Source: Azolla caroliniana
Taxonomy: Eukaryota > Polypodiophyta
Assembly: GCA_043228905.1 (NCBI GenBank)
Contig: JBHGNT010000005.1
Span: 10,850,001-10,914,000, forward strand
DNA: 64,000 bases
Direction of reading: 5' to 3'
Shown here: piece after piece, positions 46,695 to 57,400 of the stretch
Layout of the letters: every line of letters begins with the position of its first letter
Numbering within the stretch: the first letter of the stretch is position 1
Program-made: the position numbers and the translations under genes
Notes under the pieces: generated by a model
What the model saw: only the letters and a program-made list of their open reading frames with translations
Told to the model about the DNA's origin: nothing
Databases searched by the model: none

Positions 46695-49058
46695 CTATTT
46701 CGTTCCAGAATTTGTATAAATGTTTGACATTAGAACATATGCCCTACTATCTGTCGGATACATTCTTGTCACATGGGAAAATACTTGTTTGGCCATTTCC
46801 ATATTGCTATGGATATGACAAGCACCTAATAAGCTGACCCAAACGGCCAAATCGACCTGCTGCTGTTTTCTGGCAAGGATACTCTCTACTCTTTTGAAAT
46901 CTCCTGCCCGACCAAAAAGGTCAATCATAACACCAATATGCTTTAAATTCCTCATGATTCTATACATTCTATTCAAGAGGACAAAATGCTTTATACCTTC
47001 ATCAACAAGGCCAGTATGGCTGCAGCAAGTTAGAATTAGAGCAAAAACAAAGTCATCGAGTTTATGATTTGCTGTCACCATTTCCTTAATCATACAGATA
47101 CTCGTTTTGAAATCACCGCGATCTGAATAACCCGATAAGCATGAGGTCCAAGAAACTATATCAGCATGGGTCATCTCATCAAAGCATTCTTGTGCATCCC
47201 TCATACTTCCAGAACGCTCATATGCATGAATTAATACAGCTCCCAAAATCTGAAGATGCTCAAAACCACAACTAATTACATGAAAATGAAGCTTCTTACA
47301 TGACTCTAAGTTGCCTATTTCACTACAAGCTTGAATCATGCAAGCAAGTGTACCATCATTAATTATCACATTCTGCTTCATCATCTCAATATACAGTTCT
47401 AAAGCCTTTTCCCCTTTGCCCTCGGCTACATACATAGAGAGCATTGCATTCCATGATACAGCATCCCTTACATGTATCAATGCACCATTAAACACATTCT
47501 CAGCTTCAATTATGCGTCCACACTTGCCATACATACATAAGATAGCAGTCCTAACAAGTAAATCCGATGTGAAACCTCTTAAGCATGCATCTACATGCAA
47601 ACCCTGCCCAATCTCCAGTGATATCATTTTCATTGACCTTCCCTTAACATCAAGAGCTTCTTGCTTCTCCGCGAGGATGGAGCATGCCTGGAAGCCAACA
47701 ATGTAGGTTAAATGATTAGGGGTTGTACCATTGCTTTCCATTTGCATATATAGCTGCAATGCTCTCTCCCCTTGCTCGTGTTCAACATGTGCTGATATCA
47801 TTGCTGTCCATGTCACAACATCTCGGCAAGACAACAAACTAAACACATTTTCTGCCTCCAGCATATATCCGAGCTTCCCATAGACGCTTATGAGAGCAGT
47901 ACCCACAAATACATCTCGTTCATAGTTCTTCAAGCAAGCATCGCTATGCAAAGCTTGAGTGATTTCAGGGCACATCACTTTCAAAGCACACGATTCTTCC
48001 TCTATAAGGAGCCCACATGCTTGAAAAGCGATTGAAAATGTTAATTCATCTGGACTCACTCCATCCTTTTGCATTTCTTTGTATAACAGCAAACACTCTC
48101 GAGCTTGGCCATGTCCGAAATGTGCCGAAAGCATAGTATTCCAAGAGGTGGCTACTCGTTCAGGCAAAATAGAGAAGACGCGAAGGGATGCCTCAATTGC
48201 CCCACATTTACTATACATTACCATCAGAGTGTTCCTAAGAAGGGCATTTGAACTACACATTGGCTTTTTGTAAGCATCAGCATGAAGTGCCTTTCCAATT
48301 TCAAGACCAATAGACTTCCCAGACATTATAGACATTTCCTGGCTGATATGATGTTTTTTATTATCTGCAAGAGCACCACATGCCTGAAGAAGGATGACAA
48401 AGGTTAAGTGATTTGAACCACATCCTTCTTCTTGCATTTGTCTGTAGAGCTTCAAAGCCTTGTACACTTGGTTCTGTTTAACGTAAGCAGAGAGAATAGC
48501 GTTCCATGTAACTACATCCCGGTGAGGCAATGAAGAGAACACATTCTCTGCCTCGACTATATCTCCACATTTGCTATACATACTAACTATGGAAGAACCA
48601 ACGTGAACATCAGAACAAAAACCATTTCGGCGAGCATGATCATGTATCTTCTTTCCTTCCTCAAGTGAACCTATGGTAGCACAAGCTTTGAAGAGACAAA
48701 CAAATGTATAATGGGTTGGTTGAACACCATCGTCAATCATAGATTGATAAGCTTCAAGGGCAAATTGGCCTTCTTGGTTCTCTGTATATGCAGATATGAT
48801 GAATGTCCATATCAAAGCATTCCGACCGGATAACTTTGTGGATATCTGGTATGCATGGTTTACATCCCCACATGTTACTAATGTCTTCACCATGTGTTGA
48901 CCCATGTATGCATCCATATCAACATTATGAAGGACCATATGGGTATATACATCATTAGCATGATGAAGAGCCTTTCTCTTGCAACATGCTTTGAGCAGAG
49001 TAATGTAAGCCTTATCAGACAACCGAGTGTTGGCATGGGAAAGCTCATCCATCGCCAT
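46695..49058 (-). CDS. PLS-class PPR protein with E-like tail, second copy
   Basis: An intronless protein of 787 residues with about 17 PPR motifs ('TWNAILSAYVKQNQVYKALK', 'GTALISVYGKLGYMLEAENV', 'SWNAMLSMYVAEGKGEKAL'). It ends in an E-type motif ('WVSLLGACHIHSNMEMAKQV', 'AYVLMSNIYTNSG') with no DYW domain. The ATG at 49058 is the first in the frame. The frame stays open for about 90 codons upstream without Met, including a Glu-rich run, and no transit peptide is visible, so an upstream exon or a frameshift near the start is possible. Three L motifs hold extra segments before 'LEIGKALHADA'-type helices. The expected role is organellar RNA binding. It is diverged from the PPR gene at 31110 but shares architecture, so lineage-specific family expansion is likely. 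Confidence 0.92.
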   Translation of the reverse strand: MAMDELSHANTRLSDKAYITLLKACCKRKALHHANDVYTHMVLHNVDMDAYMGQHMVKTLVTCGDVNHAYQISTKLSGRNALIWTFIISAYTENQEGQFALEAYQSMIDDGVQPTHYTFVCLFKACATIGSLEEGKKIHDHARRNGFCSDVHVGSSIVSMYSKCGDIVEAENVFSSLPHRDVVTWNAILSAYVKQNQVYKALKLYRQMQEEGCGSNHLTFVILLQACGALADNKKHHISQEMSIMSGKSIGLEIGKALHADAYKKPMCSSNALLRNTLMVMYSKCGAIEASLRVFSILPERVATSWNTMLSAHFGHGQARECLLLYKEMQKDGVSPDELTFSIAFQACGLLIEEESCALKVMCPEITQALHSDACLKNYERDVFVGTALISVYGKLGYMLEAENVFSLLSCRDVVTWTAMISAHVEHEQGERALQLYMQMESNGTTPNHLTYIVGFQACSILAEKQEALDVKGRSMKMISLEIGQGLHVDACLRGFTSDLLVRTAILCMYGKCGRIIEAENVFNGALIHVRDAVSWNAMLSMYVAEGKGEKALELYIEMMKQNVIINDGTLACMIQACSEIGNLESCKKLHFHVISCGFEHLQILGAVLIHAYERSGSMRDAQECFDEMTHADIVSWTSCLSGYSDRGDFKTSICMIKEMVTANHKLDDFVFALILTCCSHTGLVDEGIKHFVLLNRMYRIMRNLKHIGVMIDLFGRAGDFKRVESILARKQQQVDLAVWVSLLGACHIHSNMEMAKQVFSHVTRMYPTDSRAYVLMSNIYTNSGTK

Positions 49059-49627
49059 GTCCAGGTCTACTTCTTCTTCCTCCTCCTCTTCTTTTTCTTC
49101 TTTTTCTCTGTGGCTGAGAGTACGAAGAGAATGAACATAGCGGGCAAAGAGATTAAACTCCTGGATATGGAAGGTGGGTAATAACGAAGGATCATGGCCA
49201 TGGTTGTGATAATAATGATCAGCATGGCCACGTTTAAGCTTCCTCCCGTAAAACAGAGTGATCCTGCAGAACCTCGTCGCGCTCTCTTGCTCTCGCTGTG
49301 CCTGTGTGTCTTTGCGTCTCTTCTGATGGCTATGGCTGCGTTCACACTAGGGTGGACGAAATTGGCTGCTTTTGTTACCACAAGTTGATCCGTTACCCGA
49401 TCAAACAGAGTTTCCTCGTCATCAAATGATCGTGCACTTTGGGGCGGTGGCAACAATCTAAAAGAGTTTAGAACTGCAATTCTGCAACCGAGTCTCGCCC
49501 ACTCCTAACTACTCTCGCTAAATTTTAAGCTCTTTCATAATAATTACAACTTACAAGGATTGGTTTGGACATAATTAACATGTCGCTAACTCATCGCGGG
49601 TTAACAGACCACATATTAACCCAACCC
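49059..49627 (-). promoter_or_regulatory. Upstream region of the second PPR gene
   Basis: It contains a (TTC)n stretch (49068-49105) and otherwise no strong signal. An open minus-strand frame at 49067-49456 ends in a Lys/Arg run and is thought to be spurious. The start of the 542-bp repeat array lies at about 49628. Confidence 0.4.
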
Positions 49628-49832
49628 GCCACATGTGCAGGTTGTTAATGATTTCAAAGAAAAGTTTGCACTTAGCCGAGATACATTCAAGTGAGATGGA
49701 GAGCAAAAGATTTGTACAAGGTAGTTGATGTGGAAATGAATGACCTCTCTTCCCTCCCATTTGACGATGTCCCTTTCCTTCATCATTGTGTGAAAAGAAT
49801 ATAGGGCGTATGCCATGTTTACATTTATCAAT
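49628..49832. repeat. 542-bp satellite-like unit, first copy, left part
   Basis: GCCACATGTGCAGG at 49628 through ACATTTATCAAT at 49832 matches the units at 62291-63924. The rest of this copy continues at 61951, on the other side of the copia insertion. Confidence 0.93.
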
Positions 49833-51298
49833 TGTTAGGAAATAGGTCCCTCCTGATGGGAAGTGAGAAGAACAGTACTGATGAGCAAACTCGGCTGAGG
49901 CCGATAGGCCGAGGTTGAAAACCGGATGACGAGTACCCGGCTACGGAGAGCCGGATGGTGCAGACCCGGTGAGAACCGGATGATGAGTACCCGGCTACGG
50001 AGAGCCGGATGGTGCAGACCCGGTGAGAACCGGATGACGAGTACCCGGCTATGGAGAACCGGATGGTGCAGACCCGGTGAGAACCGGATGACGAGTATCC
50101 GGCAAGTGCCGGATGATGCAAGCGGTGAGAACCGGATAAAGAGACATATTTGTAAATATGTTTTTGAGAGTCCATCGTGGCTATATTTGTAAATAGCCAA
50201 AAAGTCATATTAGTATAAACATAGATTGACATATTCGCATTCGTCGGGTTTCCCATTCGAATGCAAACGAATACGAATACGAATGGGTGGTCAAGTATTC
50301 ATTTAACTCAAAAAAAAAAAAACTATGTCTTTTTTAATTTCCTAGGATAAAAAAAAGGAACTTGACAAATAAATAGGGATAATAAAATAGGGACTTGGGG
50401 ATTTGACACTACTAAATTTTTATAATAAATGTATAACTTATAAGTTATAAGTATATATTCGTTTTATTTTTAATAAATAAATAAAATAAAATAAAGGCTC
50501 ATTAATTTCTCACTTTTTATTCCCTCAAAATTTATGGACATTTTTATTTTGACATTAAAAATAGTACTTCAAACTAATCATATATTTAGAGTTCATACTA
50601 ATCATATTTGTAAGTATAACTAAATTTTTATAATAAATGTATAACTTATAAGTTATAAGTATTCGTTTTTAAAAAATAAATAAATAAATTGATTAATTAA
50701 AATAAGTTTCATAAACTCTCTTGACATTACATATAATTTATTAATGAATAATTGTTCTTTTTTTGGTGAAATAAATTTATTTAAATAAATAAATAAACAT
50801 TATATATATTTTTTGCAAAACGAATGGGTTTTTAATATTCTTGGGGCCATTTCATATTCTCGAATATTGAGAATATTGCGCATGGAGAATATCACGAATA
50901 TCACGCATGTGTCAATCTATGAGTATAAATATGACTTAGGGCAAACTTATGATTAGAGTTACTGTCATTCTTGTTGGCGCAAGATTAGAGCGCGCAACTG
51001 TGTACAGAGAGAGTGAGAGAGAGGAAGAGGTCGTTGCCTCTAATTTGTAACCGCCGCCTGTGGTAAAGACAACAAGCTTGAGGTCGTGGCCTCTGTACTT
51101 TCTTATTGTACATTCTGACATAGTGATAGTTTGCGGTTTGTGGGCTGCCGTGGTTTTTCCTGAGTTTGGGTTTTCCACATAAACATCCTGTGTACTCTTC
51201 TGTCTATCGTGTTTGTGTTTCATTCCCTGTTTTCTGTGTTTTATTCTAGGCTCGGTTGTGGCCGAGCATTGTTCAAAGGGACCGTGTAGTCCCTGTCA
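49833..51298 (+). repeat. 5' LTR of copia element B
   Basis: Starts TGTTAGGAAATAGG and ends AGTCCCTGTCA. Between about 49920 and 50145 lie about four copies of a 54-bp CCGG-rich tandem unit (CCGGATGACGAGTACCCGG...). A MITE interrupts it at 50220-50921. A TATA-like TATAAATATGAC follows the MITE at about 50925. Confidence 0.93.
50220..50921. mobile_element. 702-bp MITE, hAT-type, TSD AGTATAAA
   Basis: The ends are inverted repeats CATAGATTGACA and TGTCAATCTATG, flanked by AGTATAAA at 50212-50219 and 50922-50929. The 8-bp duplication and CA...TG ends fit a non-autonomous hAT-type element. It is absent from the 3' LTR, where TAGTATAAATATGAC is uninterrupted (about 61574-61588). Inside it is very AT-rich, with ATTCG/CGAAT-rich subterminal parts and no coding region. 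Confidence 0.9.
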
Positions 51299-51328
51299 AA
51301 GTGGTATCAGAGCGAAACGACACAGAAA

Positions 51329-52768
51329 ATGGATGACTCGTTGGGAGGCATGTTCAAGCTCACCGGCTCCAACTATTCGGTGTGGAAGTCGAAGAGGAGG
51401 GACATGCTCGTGGTTAAAGATCTTTGGTTGTTGGTTTAGTTTGGGGACAAGAGACCAGACAAAATCGACGCCACGATATGGGAGGTGATGCACATGAAGA
51501 CAACGACTTACATACGGTGCTTCATCGACATGAGCCTATACAACAACTTCAATGAAGAGAGCAAGGCTCATGAGCTCTGGGAGAAAATCGGCATTATGTT
51601 TCAAAACAAAAATGTTGTTAACCAGGTTTCGGTATTCCGGAAGCTAGTAAGACTCCGGTCCAAGATGGCTCCAGCATGGCGAAGCACATGAATGCCTTCC
51701 AGGGGCTGATACACCAGGCAACATCATTGGAAGTACCTCTCACCGATGAGGTACTAGCGCTACTCCTGCTCGGTTCCCTCCCGGATAGCTAGGAGATGTT
51801 GGTTGTCACTTTGGGCAACGTCGAGCCGGAAGGGAAACGATTATCCCTAGCAAGAGTGAAGTCGAGCTTGCTAGATGAGGAGGCACGTCGGAAAGATAAG
51901 GATACGAGCTCCAACTCCAAAGCGCTCCTTACCAAATCGGAACGCGGAAGACAAAGGATTTGTAGCCCCCAGAACCGGGAAAAGTCGGGGACACGGTCTA
52001 AGTCAAGGGGGAGGCCTACTTGCTTCTATTGCGGCAAGCCGAGACACTTCCAAAAGAACTGTCAGCATTTCCGTAAAGACAAGGAAATCGACGGCACTGA
52101 TTCGAAGCGGACACCGGACTGGAACGGTAAAGACCGTAGGGGATCGGACCGAAAGGGAACGACGGCAATCGCGACAAGTGAAGAAGAGTTGATGCTCATC
52201 ACCGAGGAGAGTGAGATAAACCTTGTCGGCGACGAGATGACTTGGGTGGTCGACTCCGGAGCGTCATTCCACCTTACCTCGGACCGGAAGTGCTTCTCAT
52301 CCTACTCAGCCGGTGATCACAGCTGTGTCCGAATGGGGAATGAAGGTACATGCCGAATTGTCGGCATAGGAGGCGTGTGGCTGACAACACCAACCGGATG
52401 CAAACTGCTACTGAAGGATGTTCGACACGTTCCGGAAGTTCGTCTGAACCTGATATTAGCCGGTCGGCTAGATGATGAAGGCTACATGGGTAGCATCCGG
52501 AACGGTGTTATGAAATTCAGCAAAGGGAGCTTGATTGTGGCTCGGGCCCGGAAGGTCAACACGTTGTACCTGATGAATGTCCGGTTATGCCCGAAAGAAG
52601 TGAACGTGGCATCCGACACTGCCAGTGAGCTGTGGCACAAGAGACTATGCCACATGAGTGAGAAGGGGATGAAGAGGCTTGCAGACGAAAACCTCATTCC
52701 AGTGAAGAACGTGCACTGATTGTCTGACCGATAAACAAAACCGGACCTCTTTCCGATCGAGGCCACCG
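51329..52768 (+). pseudogene. Copia element B gag, protease and pre-integrase region
   Basis: The ATG at 51329 opens gag ('LTGSNYSVWKSKRRDML'). It has an in-frame TAG at 51437-51439 and a one-base shift near 51665, then 'KHMNAFQGLIHQA' and a TAG at 51790-51792. A CCHC knuckle (52021-52062, 'CFYCGKPRHFQKNC') is followed by protease ('WVVDSGASFHLTS', about 52242) and the pre-integrase region ('LWHKRLCHMSEKGMKRL'). A one-base shift near 52712 precedes 'CTDCLTDKQNRTSF'. The frame is then cut by the gypsy at 52771 and resumes at 58639. Confidence 0.9.
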
Positions 52769-52770
52769 AT

Positions 52771-53200
52771 TGTCATGATATGGCAAGACTCGAACCCATG
52801 ACCTTAGATTATATGGGTCAAGCTCTTGACCATTAGAACATCTATTGTAATACGTAGGATATTATTTTCATTTACATTTTATTATAGGAAATTAGTGTAT
52901 ATTCTAGATTTCTCTCGAACATTCTAGAAGCTTCAGGATTATTCCTGAAAACACTACAAAAGAGGGCACTAGGCATTATGTTGAACCAAATTGGTTCAAC
53001 GCCAGTCTTAAGCCTCCTAGTTACTGTACATTTTCTTCACATAATATATATATTTTCTTATCATCACACTCTCTCTCTCTCGATCTCTCTCTCCCTCCCT
53101 CTCACTCACTCTTTCCTTCTCTCGAGAGTTCTTCACCTCTCTTAGTACTAATACTTCTTTTAGTACTAAGTCCTTCTCTGTCTTAGTATTGTTCCTGACT
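52771..53200 (+). repeat. 5' LTR of the gypsy element
   Basis: 430 bp, TGTCATGATATGG...TTCCTGACT. The expected TATA box reads TACAAAA here (52956-52962), whereas the 3' LTR has TATAAAA (58393-58399). The last base differs from the CA end of the 3' LTR. (TC)n runs lie at 53068-53105. Confidence 0.92.
52779..52842 (-). other. tRNA-like A/B-box module in the gypsy 5' LTR
   Basis: The minus strand has an A-box-like TGTTCTAATGG (52830-52840) and a B box GGTTCGAGTCTT (52785-52796) with tRNA-like spacing (start to start about 44 nt). The 3' LTR copy (58217-58280) has the better A box TGGTCTAATGG. Stem pairing is poor, so a functional tRNA is unlikely. Confidence 0.55.
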
Positions 53201-53274
53201 GTTTGAACCGATTTTCCCTACCTTCTGTCTCTCTCATTTCCTACTAATCTCTTATTCCTCTTTTCTTTCATCCC

Positions 53275-54426
53275 ATGGCCACTGTTAGCGCTGAAGAATA
53301 TCAATCTGTTTTCTCGGAATTTCAATGCTTGAAAGAGAAGTTCCATGCTTTGGAACAAGAAAACCAACGGTTGTTGGGGGATCTTCAGCAAATCTCCTTA
53401 GAAAAGCAGCAAACGCAACAACAGCATGGGGAACTTGCGTTACGCGTGCAACAACTCGAAGTAACCATCGTAGCGATGCAACAACAAGGGCCCGGAACAC
53501 AAGGGATTCATAAAGAACCCAAGATTGGCCTTCCCACGAAGTTCGATGGAACGCGATCGCAGTTTAGAGGGTTCCTTAACCATGTACGATTAGTTATTCA
53601 AATGCATCCTTCCCGGTATCCCACCGATGCATCACGAGTGGGTTTAGTAGGCACTTTGTTAAGTGGCTCAGCGTTGGCATGGTTCGCTCCACTATTAGGA
53701 AAGGAATCTCCGTTACTCAACAATTTTGAAGAGTTTCTAGGTGAGTTTAAAGCATGTTTTGGAGATACTGACAGCATCAGGACCACAATCAACAAAATTC
53801 GGCGATTACGCCAAGGTGACCGTCCAGCCTCCGCATACGCTGCAGATTTTCGCCTACTCGTCGCCGATATCCCTTGGGATGATCAAGCGTTGATGGAGCA
53901 ATTCCGTTATGGTTTACGCAATGACGTCAAGGATTTACTCTTGACGTTCCCCGAAGAGCCAAGTCCTTAACAGAAGCAATCAGTTGCGCGGTGAGATGTG
54001 ACAACTGCCTCTTTGAGCGACGTTTAGAACGACAACTACAGATGCCGAGGGCAAGATCAGAGCCCACCTACGTCTCAGTGGTAGCAAGACCTTTTCCGAG
54101 GGAGTCATATAATGCGCCTCCAGCGAATACTCCGACTCCGATGGAGATTGACACTACACGTCGTTGAGGGCCATTATCCGAAGAAGAAAAGCAGTGACGT
54201 CGTACAAATCGACTATGTCTTTATTGCGGTGGACCAGGACATATTGCAATAAATTGCCCCCATAGTCCAAGAAGACAAGTAAACCAAATAGTCGTTAGTT
54301 CTAATTGTACTAAACCCGAGCCTATTTCAGTAGGGATATCTGATAGTCCTAATAGTACTAATAGCTCAGATCTAGCAAACAGATTTGATGTCCTTAGTCA
54401 GTTAGAAGAAGAGTTAAACGACTAAG
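53275..54426 (+). pseudogene. Gypsy gag
   Basis: The ATG at 53275 starts a gag with an N-terminal coiled coil ('ALEQENQRLLGDLQQISLEK') and the retrotrans_gag domain ('TKFDGTRSQFRGFLNHVRL', 'RLRQGDRPASAYAADFR'). A one-base loss near 53960 shifts the frame. It then continues through 'SLTEAISCAVRCDN' to a CCHC knuckle (54216-54257, 'CLYCGGPGHIAINC'). TGA codons at 54165-54167 and 54195-54197 interrupt. It ends at a TAA near 54426 in a region where the pol frame (-1) is already open. Confidence 0.9.
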
Positions 54427-57400
54427 TCCAGCCAAAATAGGAGCCATTTGGTTGGATAGCCCTAGATCTGTGCAGCCCATTAGTGGTTCCATTCCCTCTA
54501 AGCAAGTTAGTGATGTGTTCGTAGCCCAAGTAATAGTTAGTACTAAAAGTACCCCTCCAGTACATGTCCTAGCACTCCTAGATTCTGGAGCTAACTCTTG
54601 CTTTATGGATAAGAAATTTGCTCAAGCTCATAAGATATCCCTAAGAAAACTCCAATGTCCAACCTCTGTAGTAGTCATTGATGGACGTCCCATTGCTTCC
54701 GGAAATATCATAGAAGAGTCAGAGCCCATTAATATTGTCCTAGATAACTTAGCATGTGTAGTATCATTTAATATTATTAGTATCCCAGAACATCCCATAG
54801 TTTTAGGATTACCGTGGTTCGAGTTACATAACCCAGACATAGATTGGAGAACAAGAGAAATCCGGTGCCGACAAACCCAAGGGTCAACTCAGAAGATGGC
54901 AACCATTTCGCTACGTCAGTTGCGTAAAGAAGGGCACAAGGAGGAAATGTTCCTCTTTGCAATATCAGTAAACCCCTCCAGCACCACTAAAGAAGGATCC
55001 ACCGTTCAACTTCCCGATAAGTATCATCATTACGCCAATGTGTTCGATAAAGTACAAGCCAACACACTTCCTCATCATCGACCGTACGATTGCCCCATCG
55101 ATTTACAACCGGGAAAAGAGCCGCCATGGGGACTGATCTACAATTTGTCACCGACCGAGCTGGAAGTCCTTCGGGCCTATATAGAGGAGAATTTGGAAAA
55201 TGGTTTCATCCGGCATTCGAAATCTCCAGCGGGCACGCCCATTTTCTTCGTCAAGAAAAAGGATGGATCGCTTCGTCTTGTTGTAGATTACCGTGGCCTA
55301 AATAAGGTTACAATCAGGAATAGGTATGCTCTTCCCCTTATCTCAAGTCTTTTAGAACGGATCAATGGTGCCAGGTTCTTCACGAAGATTGACTTACGGG
55401 GAGCATATAACCTCGTACAGATCCGACCAGGAGACGAATGGAAGACCGCGTTTCGCACCAGATATGGGCACTTCGAGTATACGGTCATGCCGTTCGGCCT
55501 CACTAATGCATCGGCAGTCTTCCAGCACATGGCTAATGATATATTCTGAGATCTATTGGATGATTGTTTGATCATCTATTTGGATGATCTACTGGTTTAT
55601 TCAAAGACCCAAGAAGAACATGATTCTCGTGTACTATTAGTACTAAAACGGCTTCGAGAACATGGTTTGTATGCAAAGCTGGAAAAATGTAGTTTCGGGT
55701 GCAACGAAGTGGAATTTCTCGGCTACATCATTTCGTCAGAAGGCATCTCCATGGACCCAGCTAAGGTCAAAACGGTGGTAGAATGGCAGACTCCGCGTTC
55801 AGTGCGGGATGTGCAATGCTTCCTAGGCTTTGCCAATTTTTACCGGAAGTTCATACAAGATTACTCAAAGATCGTTCTACCTCTCACACAACTTACCAGG
55901 AAGGGACAACCGTTCATCTGGTCTGAAGAAACGGATGTGGCTTTCGAGAGTCTTAAAAAGGCATTTACCTCGGCTCCAATTCTAGCTCATGTCGATCCGG
56001 AAAAACCATTCATTATCGAAGCTGACACATCGGATTTTGCATTGGGGAGCATTCTGTCACAACAGGGGAATGATGAGAAGCTACATCCTGTGGCTTTTCA
56101 CTCACGCAAGATTGACGCCGCCGAAATCAACTACGAAATTCATGACAAGGAGCTATTGGCAATAGTGGATTCTTTTATGCAATGGAGGCATTTTCTGGAG
56201 GGATCCTCTCATCCGGTCACCATATTTAGTGACCACAAGAACCTTGCCTACTTTCAGGATGCTCGTGTGTTGAATCGACGTCAAGCTCGGTGGGCCCACT
56301 TCCTCACGCGTTTCGACTTCAAAATTACATATTGTCCGGGGAAGCACCAAGGGAAGGCAGATGCATTATCACGACGTTCGTATCTAGCACCCCGTCCCGG
56401 CGAGCCAGCTTTCGATAACCAAAAACAAGTCCTCTTGGGACCGGCACGACTACAAGCAACACAGATCTTTGACATGCCAATGGATTCCCGCGTTATCGAT
56501 ACCATACGTGAAGACTTGAAGACAGATGCGTTCGCCCAAGCTATACTAGCACAAATTGATCCCTCTCGAGCGTCGTGTTCACAGTCGCAACCACCAGGTA
56601 CGGACTATCGGCAATTCAAATACCATGATGGATTACTCTTCTTTAAAGAACTTTTGTATGTTCCTAATGGTTCTTGCTGCCTTCGAGTAGTTCAAAACTG
56701 CCATGACACATATACAACTGGGCATTTTGGTAGTACTAAAACATTACATTTAGTACAACGATCATTCTGGTGGCCCTGTATGCGACAATTTGTCGAGGAT
56801 TTTGTTCGGACTTGTGATACATGTTGCAGAGCGAAAATGCCAAGGCATCATCCATATGGTTTATTAGAACCATTACCAATTCCAAGCAAGCCGTGGCAAT
56901 CCATTGCTCTAGACTTCATCACAAATCTTCCAGTCTCTAAGGGGTTCAATGCGATTCTAACGGTGGGCGATCGATACACGAAGATGGCTCATTTCTTGCC
57001 ATGTACTAAGGAGACCTCCAGTGAAGACACTGTCGAAATTGTCATGCGTGAAGTATGTCGACATCATGGACTTCCCGATAGTATCATCAACGACCGTGAA
57101 CCCCAGTTCGTGTCAAAATTCTGGAAGCACCTTTTTAACATGCTCAAGGTCTCTTGTAACCTCTCCTTCGGCTACCACCCACAAACCGACGGCCAAGCTG
57201 AACGAACAAATCAAACGCTGGAGCAGTATCTGCGGTGCTTTCTCAGTTATCATCAGGACGACTGGGCAAATATTCTTCACTTCGCCGAATTTGCCTATAA
57301 CAACTCTATCCACGCATCCACTAAATTCTGGAAGCACCTTTTTAACATGCTCAAGGTCTCTTGTAACCTCTCCTTCGGCTACCACCCACAAACCGACGGC

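Noticed and set aside
49067-49456. Minus-strand 129-codon frame ahead of the second PPR gene
   Set aside because: It ends in a Lys/Arg run from a TTC microsatellite, has no domain and overlaps the PPR upstream region in another frame. It may belong to the 5' leader.
53201-53220. Primer-binding site directly after the gypsy 5' LTR
   Set aside because: The sequence GTTTGAACCGATTTT does not begin with TGG and matches no tRNA 3' end I can name. It may be mutated or the element may prime differently.
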